A DNA stretch of 16,682 nt from Fidelibacterota bacterium (GTDB lineage: Bacteria > Fidelibacterota > Marinisomatia > Marinisomatales > TCS55), in NCBI GenBank assembly GCA_002713455.1, contig PASX01000058.1, positions 1 to 16,682 on the forward strand, written 5' to 3'. Of this stretch, positions 1 to 8,000 are shown piece after piece. The notes beneath the pieces were generated by a model. It did not search any database. It was not told the DNA's origin and was given only the letters and a program-made list of their open reading frames with translations. How positions within the stretch are numbered: position 1 is the stretch's first letter; the number at the start of each line of letters is the position of its first letter. A program made the position numbers and the translations under genes.

Positions 1-730
1 CAGCTTGTGCGATTAGAGTTCCATTTACTTCTTCTGGTGATTCAATTGCAGATTGACTGTGTGCACCAATAATTACATCTAATCCATTTAATTTTTCAGC
101 AAAGATCTTGTCAAGATCTGCTCCATTGTGACTTAATAAAACAAAAACATCTGCTTTATTATTTAATCGATCTATTTCATTTTTAATTGATTCAATAGGA
201 TCCAATAACTCGATTTTTTCTTTTACTTCTTCAGGATAATATTTAATTGCATATTCATCCATCACTCCTAAAATCGCAATTCTTATTCCATCTCTCTTAA
301 TAATTGTAGACGGCAAAACGCTATCATCTAAAAAGTTTGTACCAATAACAGGAATTCCCATTTGGGTTTTTAAGGAATTAAGTATTTCAGGATCCATTGT
401 TATTTCTTGATCACCAAACAATAGAGCATCATATGGAAGAAGTTTATAAGCTTCAGCCATCAAGCTATCTTTGTATGACTTGTGGGCCATTGTAAAAATA
501 TCACCAGCATCAACTAGAATAGTATTTGGATGTTTCGCTATAAAATTGGATATATATACAGAACGTTTTTCTACTGCACCAAACGGACGATCTGGGCAAT
601 AGCAATTTTCCAAAGCTCCATTCGTGTTATTTGTATGTAAAATATATACGGTTTTTTCTTGCCCGGATATCTGCGCAAGAAAAAAAACTGCAAAAAATAA
701 TATAAGTTTGGTTGGATTTATCTGCTTCAT
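1..730 (-). CDS. UshA-like 5'-nucleotidase/metallophosphatase homologue, exported, 3' end cut by window edge
   Basis: 243 codons are visible; the C-terminus lies beyond base 1. The protein starts with a basic-hydrophobic signal peptide (about residues 1-23, ending ..AQISGQ), so it is exported. Calcineurin-like 5'-nucleotidase blocks follow in the right order and spacing: HTNNTNG (32-38), VDAGD (73-77), GDQE (106-109), LLSHNG (198-203) and GAHSQ (222-226). In E. coli UshA these positions read HTND-x-H-G, GD, GNHE, H and GHSQ. The last three metal positions are kept (D77, H201, H224/Q226), but the D-x-H pair is N-x-N and the NH of GNHE, including the catalytic His, is DQ. A cysteine pair, ENCYC (41-45), follows the first block directly. 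The fold assignment is firm, but activity on nucleotides is doubtful. The ATG at 730-728 is chosen because the signal peptide begins there. A GGAGG abuts it with no spacer, so it is not a normal Shine-Dalgarno. The gene is divergent from the YidD-like gene. Confidence 0.85.
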   Translation of the reverse strand, partial: MKQINPTKLILFFAVFFLAQISGQEKTVYILHTNNTNGALENCYCPDRPFGAVEKRSVYISNFIAKHPNTILVDAGDIFTMAHKSYKDSLMAEAYKLLPYDALLFGDQEITMDPEILNSLKTQMGIPVIGTNFLDDSVLPSTIIKRDGIRIAILGVMDEYAIKYYPEEVKEKIELLDPIESIKNEIDRLNNKADVFVLLSHNGADLDKIFAEKLNGLDVIIGAHSQSAIESPEEVNGTLIAQA

Positions 731-750
731 CCTCCCTAAAATTGAGTGTA

Positions 751-1374
751 ATGAAGTCTTTAATCAAAACACTTTTATTCATTTTTCCACTTTTTGCACA
801 ATACCCTGCAGATTCATTATTTAATGCTCCAAAAAATAGTATTTTTCAAAAACTATTAATTTATCCTATTACAAAATGGCAGCGGGTTTCTTATAATGAT
901 CCAAATGTTAATTGCCAATTTCACCCAAACTGCTCCTTATACGGTGCTCAAGCAATTCATGAGAATGGTTCTCTAGCAGGGTTATTTATGACTTCAGACA
1001 GAATTGTTAGATGCAGTCCATTCGCATATAAGGCACATACTAAAATAAATGGGCAATATCATATCGATGGTAGAATGATTGATCCAGTAGATTTATCCAA
1101 ATTTTCAAATAATAATAAATCACCTATTTTTGCTGCGGGGTTATCTATGCTTATTCCAGGATTAGGAAGAGCATATTCTGGTAGAGGGCCTGATGGTTTT
1201 CTCGGTTTTATGATAAGTGGACTATCAATCAATTCAGCAATTAAATCCTATAATCAAAATAGTATTTTTTCACCACTCTGGATTGGAGTTGCTATTATAA
1301 TTTACGGTGGAGAAGTATATGGAGCATATCGCACAGCAAAATATTATCAGGTAAAAAATAATATTGAACAGTAA
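751..1374 (+). CDS. YidD-domain membrane protein with extra C-terminal hydrophobic module
   Basis: 207 residues. Residues 1-17 look like a signal peptide or first membrane helix. Residues about 31-115 match the YidD (DUF37, membrane protein insertion efficiency factor) pattern: an amphipathic stretch, then C55-Q-F-H-P-N-C61-S-x-Y, A-I-x-x-x-G around 68-73, R84-I-V-R-C88-x-P and a DPV near 108. The three family cysteines are present. Ordinary YidD is about 70-110 residues, so the rest is additional: about 120-200 holds two or three hydrophobic segments with an IPGLGRAYSG-type motif resembling DUF5683/TM2-like small membrane modules. YidD assists YidC-dependent insertion, but here rpmH, rnpA and yidC are not adjacent, so that role is inference. 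An in-frame ATG at 712 would add 13 residues. I prefer 751 because the hydrophobic leader begins there and 712 lies inside the divergent gene. Confidence 0.75.
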   Translation: MKSLIKTLLFIFPLFAQYPADSLFNAPKNSIFQKLLIYPITKWQRVSYNDPNVNCQFHPNCSLYGAQAIHENGSLAGLFMTSDRIVRCSPFAYKAHTKINGQYHIDGRMIDPVDLSKFSNNNKSPIFAAGLSMLIPGLGRAYSGRGPDGFLGFMISGLSINSAIKSYNQNSIFSPLWIGVAIIIYGGEVYGAYRTAKYYQVKNNIEQ

Positions 1375-1404
1375 AAGTTTAATGAAATTACATTTATAGT
1401 AATT

Positions 1405-1477
<73 letters not shown>

Positions 1478-1556
1478 CAAAATAGATTTTATACTAAATT
1501 TTAAAAATGGACATTATAGAAACACAAAATATATATCATGTTATTAGAAAATAATT

Positions 1557-2228
1557 ATGACAAGTATCATATTTTTTAATTACAAAAACAATAAATGGTG
1601 GGCTTTTAAGCAAATGGGGTTATATAAAACTCATTTTAATAATATAGATGGACTTAATTTTTACAAAATGTTAGGGACTGGCAGTAGTCCAGGTTTTAGT
1701 ATGTACCCTGACTTTTCAACCTATGCCATCCTTTTAACATGGGAAAATAAACTATTTGCTGATAAGTACTTTAAATCAAATGATTATTATAATCTGATTT
1801 TATCAAAGACAAATACATATAGAAAAATTTTTTTATCAAGTTTTAAAAGTGTAGGTCAATGGGATGGAATAAATCCATTTGAAAAATTGGGTGAGAACCA
1901 TTTAGAAAAAAATAATAAAATCGGTGTATTGACTCGAGCAACAATTCATTTTGGTAAGTTAACCCACTTTTGGAGGTCTGTAAAATCTGCAAGTAATGCA
2001 ATAGAATCTGCGGAAGGTGTTACATATTTCAAAGGTATAGGAGAGTTACCATTTATACAACAAGCCACATTTAGTATTTGGGATTCCGAAAAACATATAA
2101 ATAGTTTCGCATATAAAAATGCTGATCACAAAATAATTATAGATAAAACTAGAAAACAACAATGGTATCGTGAAGATCTATTCGCTAGGTTTCATATCAT
2201 AAGTGATTCAGGATATTTAGAACCTTAA
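1557..2228 (+). CDS. crtA: CrtA-like carotenoid 2-ketolase (spheroidene monooxygenase family)
   Basis: 223 residues, close to the usual CrtA length of about 240. Family blocks are visible in order: MGLYKTHFNNIDGLNFYKMLG (20-40), G-T-G-x-x-P-G-F-S with P51-D (40-52), Y-A-I-L-L-T-W (56-62), Q-W-D-G-x-N-P-F (101-108), V-L-T-R-A-T-I (124-130), F-W-R (138-140), G-I-G-E-L-P-F-x-Q-Q-A-T-F-S-I-W (160-175) and W-Y-R-E-D-L-F-A-R-F-H (about 202-212). In purple bacteria CrtA oxidises C-2 of acyclic carotenoids to a keto group. Here the two following genes, a 3,4-desaturase and a 1,2-hydratase, act on the same carotenoid end, which supports that role. The start is constrained by an in-frame TAG at 1545-1547. 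No Shine-Dalgarno is evident. The stop is one base before the crtD ATG, so translation is probably coupled. Confidence 0.85.
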   Translation: MTSIIFFNYKNNKWWAFKQMGLYKTHFNNIDGLNFYKMLGTGSSPGFSMYPDFSTYAILLTWENKLFADKYFKSNDYYNLILSKTNTYRKIFLSSFKSVGQWDGINPFEKLGENHLEKNNKIGVLTRATIHFGKLTHFWRSVKSASNAIESAEGVTYFKGIGELPFIQQATFSIWDSEKHINSFAYKNADHKIIIDKTRKQQWYREDLFARFHIISDSGYLEP

Positions 2229-2229
2229 A

Positions 2230-3705
2230 ATGAACAAAGTTATAATAGTGGGGTCTGGAATTGCAGGGCTAGCAACAGCTGTAAGGTTAAAAGCTAAAGG
2301 ATATGATGTAAAAATTTTTGAATCTGCATCACATACTGGTGGAAAAATCCACGCCTTCAATCTAGGTGATTATCGATTTGATGCTGGTCCCTCATTATTT
2401 ACTCTTCCACATCTTTTCGATGAATTATTCAATATCTTAGGAGAAAATCCTCGAAACTTTTTTAACTATGATAAAAAGACTGTGCATTGTGAATACTTTT
2501 GGAATGATGGGAAAAGACTTACTGTGTATGCGGACAAAAATAAATTTTTAAAGGAAGTCCATGATAAGTTTGGTGTAAAAAACTCAATCATAAGTAAATA
2601 TTTAGATAACTCTAGAAAGAAATACGAAATTACAAAACGAATTTTTCTTCAAAATTCACTCCATAAAGTTTCAACCTATTTATCAAAAGATGTGCTTAGG
2701 GGATTAATGTCATTAAAAATTTTAGATATTAATAAAAGTTTAGATCAGGCTAATCAACTCTACTTAAATGAACCTCATCTTGTTCAACTTTATAATAGAT
2801 ATGCAACCTATAATGGATCTAATCCTTATGAAACACCAGGAATTATGACTTTAATTCAACATTTGGAATCTCATTATGGTACATGGATTCCTAAAGGCGG
2901 TATGGTTCAGATAAGTAAATCAATTACAAAATTATTAAAAAAGAATGGCGTCAAGATTTATTTAAACTCAAATGTTGATGAAATAATTACAAAAGGAAAT
3001 CGTACAACTGGAGTTTTTTCAGAAGGAAAAAAATTTAAATCGGACTATGTCATTTCTAATATGGATATTTTCTTTACATATAAAAAATTGTTGAAAAATT
3101 TTGATATGCCAAACAGAGTAAGTAAGTCGGAGCGTTCCAGTTCAGCCATAATATTTTATTGGGGAATAAATAAGGTTTTCAAACAACTTGATCTTCATAA
3201 TATTTTATTTTCTGAAAATTATCAAAATGAATTTGAAACAATTTTTAAAAAAGGTGAATTAACTAATGATCCCACTATTTATATTAATATAACCTCAAAA
3301 GATGTGCCTGAGGACGCTCCGGATGGTTGCGAAAATTGGTTTGTCATGATCAATGCACCATATAATTTTGAACAAAATTGGGATGAAATAATTTTAAAAT
3401 TAAGAAAAAATATCATCCGGAAAATCAACAAAACACTAAATATAAATATCCAAGAGTTTATTAAAGAAGAAAATATATATACGCCTAAGACAATTGAAAC
3501 TATAACCCAATCACATTTAGGGTCACTTTATGGAACTTCTAGTAACTCAAAATTATCTGCATTTTTACGCCATCCGAACTTTACTCGTAAAATTAAGAAT
3601 CTATATTTTTGTGGTGGAAGCGTCCATCCGGGTGGTGGTATACCACTATGTTTAATGTCAGCAAATATTGTTGCTAATGAATTCAAAGACTTATCAAATG
3701 TTTAA
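2230..3705 (+). CDS. crtD: CrtI/CrtD-family carotenoid desaturase, probably 1-hydroxycarotenoid 3,4-desaturase
   Basis: 491 residues, normal for the family. The N-terminal Rossmann dinucleotide-binding motif is VGSGIAGLATAVRL (7-20) with acidic E31 ending the second strand, then the GGK (37-39) and FDAGPSLFT stretch typical of CrtI/CrtD. The C-terminal bacterial-type phytoene dehydrogenase signature runs about 457-484, including YFCGGSVHPGGGIP. The early region (R-F-D-A-G-P-S-L-F-T, N-P-R-x-F-F-N-Y, then C-x-Y-F-W-x-D-G) looks more like Bacteroidota CrtD than phytoene desaturase CrtI. That subfamily call, from memory of the patterns, fits its neighbours: CruF supplies a 1-hydroxyl group and CrtA a 2-keto group. 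The enzyme would introduce the C3-C4 double bond at the hydroxylated end, at the membrane. It starts one base after crtA and overlaps cruF by 8 bases. General CrtI function remains possible. Confidence 0.85.
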   Translation: MNKVIIVGSGIAGLATAVRLKAKGYDVKIFESASHTGGKIHAFNLGDYRFDAGPSLFTLPHLFDELFNILGENPRNFFNYDKKTVHCEYFWNDGKRLTVYADKNKFLKEVHDKFGVKNSIISKYLDNSRKKYEITKRIFLQNSLHKVSTYLSKDVLRGLMSLKILDINKSLDQANQLYLNEPHLVQLYNRYATYNGSNPYETPGIMTLIQHLESHYGTWIPKGGMVQISKSITKLLKKNGVKIYLNSNVDEIITKGNRTTGVFSEGKKFKSDYVISNMDIFFTYKKLLKNFDMPNRVSKSERSSSAIIFYWGINKVFKQLDLHNILFSENYQNEFETIFKKGELTNDPTIYINITSKDVPEDAPDGCENWFVMINAPYNFEQNWDEIILKLRKNIIRKINKTLNINIQEFIKEENIYTPKTIETITQSHLGSLYGTSSNSKLSAFLRHPNFTRKIKNLYFCGGSVHPGGGIPLCLMSANIVANEFKDLSNV

Positions 3706-4327
3706 ATCAAATAATCTTTCAACTTATTCATCATTAATAATATGGACATTTCAAGTATTTGGAGCAGTTGGAATACTATTTTGGAATAGGGAGTGGTTCA
3801 TTCAATTTATTCCGATATGCTTAATATTATACTTTTTGATTCTTTTAAAAAATAATAAAAATAATAATATTTTTTTCTTATTTATTGTATTCTGTTGGGG
3901 AATGCTATCAGAAATCATCGGCGTTAACACAGGACTTATTTTTGGTTCCTATACATATGGAAATTCATTGGGAATTAAATTAATGAATGTTCCATTGTTA
4001 ATTGGAGTTAATTGGTTTACAACTACAGCAATCTGTGGCACTATTGCAAATAGTATGAAAGTTCAAAAATTTTATAAAGTACTTATTGCAATTTTTTTGA
4101 TGATCTTTCTTGATTTTTTCATCGAGCCTGTTGCTCCAATGATTGATATGTGGAGCTTTTCCAATTCTGATGTAGCTCCACTATCTAATTATATAACTTG
4201 GGCACTTGTGGCTTTACCACTTCAAATTTATTACATAATGAAAAAATTAGAGTTCAATTTCACTGTATCGCTTAATTTATATTTATCACAATTACTATTT
4301 TTTGTCATATTAAATTTTGCGAAGTAA
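3698..4327 (+). CDS. cruF: CruF-like carotenoid 1,2-hydratase (DUF422 membrane protein)
   Basis: 209 residues with about six or seven hydrophobic segments. The CruF/DUF422 signature is clear: W67-G-x-x-x-E-x-x-G-V-N-T-G-L-I-F-G-S-Y-x-Y (67-87), L95-x-x-V-P-L-L-I-G-V-N-W (95-106), L138-D-F-F-I-E-P-V-A (138-146), W152 and P161-L-S-N-Y-I-T-W (161-168). The family adds water to the C1-C2 double bond of lycopene-type ends, as in bisanhydrobacterioruberin hydratase and the myxol pathway, making the 1-hydroxyl substrate of CrtD. I choose the ATG at 3698, which gives an 8-base overlap with crtD. A TTG at 3668 and an ATG at 3677 are also in frame but overlap crtD further. A probable terminator follows 22 bases after the stop. 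Confidence 0.8.
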   Translation: MFKSNNLSTYSSLIIWTFQVFGAVGILFWNREWFIQFIPICLILYFLILLKNNKNNNIFFLFIVFCWGMLSEIIGVNTGLIFGSYTYGNSLGIKLMNVPLLIGVNWFTTTAICGTIANSMKVQKFYKVLIAIFLMIFLDFFIEPVAPMIDMWSFSNSDVAPLSNYITWALVALPLQIYYIMKKLEFNFTVSLNLYLSQLLFFVILNFAK

Positions 4328-4348
4328 GTTTTACTAAAGCTGATAAAA

Positions 4349-4398
4349 TAATTCAACTAATCCACTATCCTTTTTTCGTTGAATTAGTATCTTTTTTT
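4349..4398 (+). terminator. Hairpin with T-run between convergent cruF and FKBP genes
   Basis: TAATTCAAC (4349-4357) pairs perfectly with GTTGAATTA (4378-4386) around a 20-base loop, followed by a seven-T run at 4392-4398. It lies between two converging genes, just after cruF. Read from the other strand, the same stem is followed by TTTTATC, so it could end both transcripts. The stem is AT-rich and the loop long, so this is a moderate prediction. Confidence 0.55.
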
Positions 4399-4406
4399 AA
4401 AAATGA

Positions 4407-4814
4407 TTATTCTATAATTAGTAAATCAATCTCAAAGATCAATGTTGAATTTGAAGGGATAACTCCCATGTCACGATTTCCATAACCCATACTTGGAGGA
4501 ATTGTAAGCTTTCGTTTGCCTCCAGTTTTCATCCCAATTAGTCCTTCGTCCCAACCTTTTATTACTTGACCTCCACCAACTGTAAATCGAAATGGTGAAC
4601 GACCAGGATTAAGGGATGAATCAAATTTCGTATCATCAGTTAACCATCCAGTATAATTGACCGTAACAATATTATATTTCTCAACAGGGTTCCCCTCCCC
4701 CACCTTCAAATCTTCAATAATTAATTCACCATCCATTGTTTCTTTATCCTTACTACTACAACCAGCAACTAATAATAAAAGTATAATTGCAGGAATTTGC
4801 CATTTAATTTTCAT
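4407..4814 (-). CDS. FKBP-type peptidyl-prolyl cis-trans isomerase, lipoprotein
   Basis: 135 residues. A lipoprotein signal peptide ends in LLVAGC with Cys19 as the lipidation site, followed by SSKDKE, so the protein is probably membrane-anchored and periplasmic. One complete FKBP domain fills about 30-135: VTVNYTGWL, then F-D-S-S, the VGGGQVIKGWDEGL block with its core tryptophan, GGKRKLTIPPSMGYG, and I-P-x-N-S-T-L-I-F-E-I-D-L-L at the end. The pocket residues (Tyr of NYTG, FD, VI, W, the GYG Tyr and the final F) are all present, so it should be an active prolyl isomerase helping exported proteins fold. A good Shine-Dalgarno, GGAG, sits 8 bases before the ATG. The gene stands alone on the minus strand; a 15-base dyad lies 25 bases upstream. 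Confidence 0.95.
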   Translation of the reverse strand: MKIKWQIPAIILLLLVAGCSSKDKETMDGELIIEDLKVGEGNPVEKYNIVTVNYTGWLTDDTKFDSSLNPGRSPFRFTVGGGQVIKGWDEGLIGMKTGGKRKLTIPPSMGYGNRDMGVIPSNSTLIFEIDLLIIE

Positions 4815-4838
4815 AATTAATCTCCAAAATCAGTATAT

Positions 4839-4878
4839 AAGTTTACGTTAATTGACTGAATAGAATTAGCGTAAATTT
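4839..4878. promoter_or_regulatory. Imperfect inverted repeat upstream of the FKBP gene
   Basis: Arms at 4839-4853 and 4864-4878 match as inverted repeats at 13 of 15 positions around a 10-base centre (core TTTACGTTAATT / AATTAGCGTAAA). In RNA both mismatches become G-U pairs on the plus strand. No T-run follows on either side, so it is not an intrinsic terminator. It lies 25 bases upstream of the FKBP start codon, where an operator or 5'-UTR hairpin would be. The binding protein is unknown. Confidence 0.45.
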
Positions 4879-4906
4879 CGCATTATGAATGGCATAAGAT
4901 TTAATC

Positions 4907-5053
4907 ATGTCACAATCATCATTGGTTATTAGCCAATATTTACCCCTCCCAGTAATTAAGAATTATTTTCCTAAAGGAAATAATGAAACCTTTTTCTTAT
5001 CCAAAGCGTTAGGATATAAAAAGTACACCGAGGGCACTTTAAATAGATTTTGA
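4907..5053 (+). CDS. Possible small protein of 48 residues upstream of lptD (uncertain)
   Basis: An open frame runs from ATG 4907 to TGA 5051-5053, ending 14 bases before lptD on the same strand. The product begins MSQSSLVISQYLPLP and ends YTEGTLNRF. It has mixed composition, with no signal peptide, membrane helix or motif I recognise. A random frame of this length is uncommon but not rare in such AT-rich DNA. There is no clear Shine-Dalgarno, but neither do many confident genes here have one. Two small dyads fall inside it (4921-4937 ATTGG/CCAAT and 4962-4984 TTTCC/GGAAA), so the stretch could instead be an untranslated leader. If neither holds, I see nothing else definite in 4815-5067. Confidence 0.25.
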   Translation: MSQSSLVISQYLPLPVIKNYFPKGNNETFFLSKALGYKKYTEGTLNRF

Positions 5054-5067
5054 CTTTATATAATTAA

Positions 5068-8000
5068 ATGCGGCAATTAAATAAAAATCATTATGGGATT
5101 CAAAAAAGGATTTTATGTTTCATCCTATTGGTTGTATCCACCTATGCACAAGATAATCGATTACGTCTTGTAAGAGCTGATGTTCTTGAAAATATCACCA
5201 TAAACGGTGAATCTATGCAATACCTTAAAGGCAATGTCCAATTTAAAAAAGGTGAGATGGTAATGAATTGTAATTGGGCGCGTTTTAATAAGAAAACCGA
5301 AAAAGGGTTCCTTTTTGAAAATGTGTCAATGGTTAAAAATGAACAGAATTTGACTTGTGATTCTCTATTTGTTGATTCTCCAAATAATATTATGATCGCC
5401 TACAGTAATACTCATGTATGGGATACAACCTATAGTTTAATAGCTGATACACTACATTATTTTTCTGAATTAGATAGTGGATCCGCAAATGGAAATGCGA
5501 TACTTGTCCAAGATAAACAGACCATTAAAAGTAATACCATTGAATATGTTGAATTACCTGAAGTAGATGGTGTTTCATATGCAGCCAGAGGTGATGTGAT
5601 AATAACAGAGGAAGAACGTATAGCTACATGTGGTGAAGCTATTTATGATAGAGAAAATGGTAAAACTGTTATGAAAATCAATCCTAAAATTATTGACAAT
5701 CAACAAACTATTGCTGGAAATGAAATTTATTTATCCTACAATGATGATATATTAGATAAAGTATTCATTCCTAGTGATGCACATGTTACTCATCCAATTA
5801 ATGGATTTAGAGAATGGATTGAGATTATTGATGATGATAGTATAAACTATAGTGACCCTGTTAATTTTTCAGACGATATGACTGGGTCAGCTCTACATGG
5901 GTTTTTTGTCGATGGCAAATTAGATTCGATGAGACTTGAGGGTATGGCCACTACTCTTTATCATATTTTTGAGGATTCAATTTATCAAGGCAATAACAAG
6001 GCATCTGGCGATACAATTCAAATGAAATTCAAAGATAATGATTTAGAAACAATATTTATTTCTGGAGGATCTGAAGGAACTTATACTCCAGATTCATCTG
6101 ATACTCAGATGGAAGGACCCATCAAATATAAATCTGAAGATATTGAATACAATATGTCTGATGAATCAACAGATCTTCATGGTGATGCAAGTATTGATTA
6201 TACAAATATTAACCTTACAGCTGGTTTCATCAATGTTGCTTGGAAAAATAATTTATTAAAAGCTCTTCCTCAATCTGAAAGAGATTCACTTTATGGAAAT
6301 ATTCGTCCAACAATGGTTGAAAAAGGTGACGACCCTATGGTTGGAGATACAATGATATATAATTTAGAAACAAAGAATGGAAAAGTAATTCGAGGTAAGA
6401 CACAAGCTGAAGACGGATATTACCATGGTCAAGAAATAAGAAACCAAGATATGAGTGTTTTTTACATTGATGATGCAGCCTATACAACATGTGACTTAGA
6501 TCATCCGCATTTTCATTTTGAAATGAATAGAATGAAAATGATTAATGAAGATAAGGTTCTAGCTCGCCCTATAATTCTTTATATTGCCAATATTCCTATT
6601 TTTGGTGTTCCCTTTGGTTTATTTCCGCATCAAAAAGGTAATCGTCATTCAGGATGGATAATGCCATCTTATGGAACTGATGCACGTTGGGGTGGATATA
6701 TAAATGGTCTAGGATATTATTGGGCAGCAAGTGACTTTTTTGATTCTAAATTTACAATGAGTTTGTATGATAGAGATGGAGTTACGTTGCGTTCTCAAAA
6801 TAACTATACGAAACGATATGCTTATTCCGGCAGCTTCGATCTAGAAACTAAACAGAGATTTTCTGGTTCGGTTCCTGAAGAAGACCGTGATATTTATAAT
6901 TTAGGTTCAAATCGTCAAACTGACTATGTAGTAAGATGGAATCATCGCCAACAATTAAGAAATAATCAGTCTGCTGCAGTAAATGCTAGCTATTATTCTA
7001 GTGGCGATTATAATCGAAGAACAGGAATTGAACAACAAAAAAGGCTGAATCAACAAGCGGTTTCAAATGCAACTTATTCCAAGAGATGGCCAAAATCACG
7101 GAATAGTCTCAGTATAAATCTCTCATCCAGGCGTGATCTTATGGCTGAAAAGAAAATTGATCAAAATTCTATTTTTTTCTCAAACCCTTCACGCGCAGGA
7201 CAACAAATAAATATTACAAATAATACCTTGCCTCAACTTGCATTCTCACACAGTCAACGAGCCCTTTTCCCAACTAAATTAACAAAGAAAAAATGGTATA
7301 ATAATATTAATTATAACTATTCCTCTAGATTTACAAATAACTTGAAAAACTATTTTGAATCAGAGGCATATGCAATTGATGATTCGACAACAGGTTACCA
7401 GTGGGTAAAAAATGAAAATAACGATCCCTTAGAACAAACTTTTTCTGATTATATATTTTCTCATTCATCCGGAATAAATATGTCATCCAAAATTTTTAAG
7501 TATTTTAATGTATCTCCAAGCATTTCCTTAAAATCAGATTGGGTTAATAGAAGCTATAGCGGGTTTATTGACTCAACAACAGGGCAAATAAATAAAAATG
7601 AAGTCAAAGGTTTTTCTGCCCGCACGACAGGTTCTTTCAATATTAATATGAATACACAAATTTATGGTTTATTCCCAGTTAAGCTTGGAAAAACAGAAGC
7701 AATTCGACATGTTTTATCTCCCTCTATTGGATATTCATATCGCCCAGATTTTTCCAAAGAAGTATTTGGAAAAAATCCTGGTTATTATGAAACCATTAAA
7801 CAAGATAATGGAGAAATAGCTTATTTTGATCGTTACTCAGGGACTTTAGCTGGAGGAACGCCTCGAGGTGAAAATCAATCAATGAACATATCGCTTAACA
7901 ATATTTTTCAAGCAAAAATTGTAGATGGTGATAGTGAAAAAAAACAAGATCTTTTTTCATGGCGAATGAGTACAGGAAGAAATTTTGTTGCTGATAATTT

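Noticed and set aside
624..824. Open frame of 66 codons across the divergent region
   Set aside because: It runs antisense through the UshA-like signal peptide and out of frame with the YidD-like gene; no protein-like motifs.
1508..1537. TGGACA and TATATC hexamers before crtA, considered as a promoter
   Set aside because: Weak match with an 18-base spacer in very AT-rich DNA; chance cannot be excluded.
4657..4851. Plus-strand open frame over the 5' part of the FKBP gene
   Set aside because: It is antisense to a confident FKBP lipoprotein coding region and looks like its shadow.
4852..5064. TTGACT repeated at 4852 and 5050, and TATAAT at 5059-5064, considered as lptD promoter elements
   Set aside because: TATAAT is only 3 bases before the lptD ATG and overlaps the spacing of TTGACT, so they do not form a usable -35/-10 pair.
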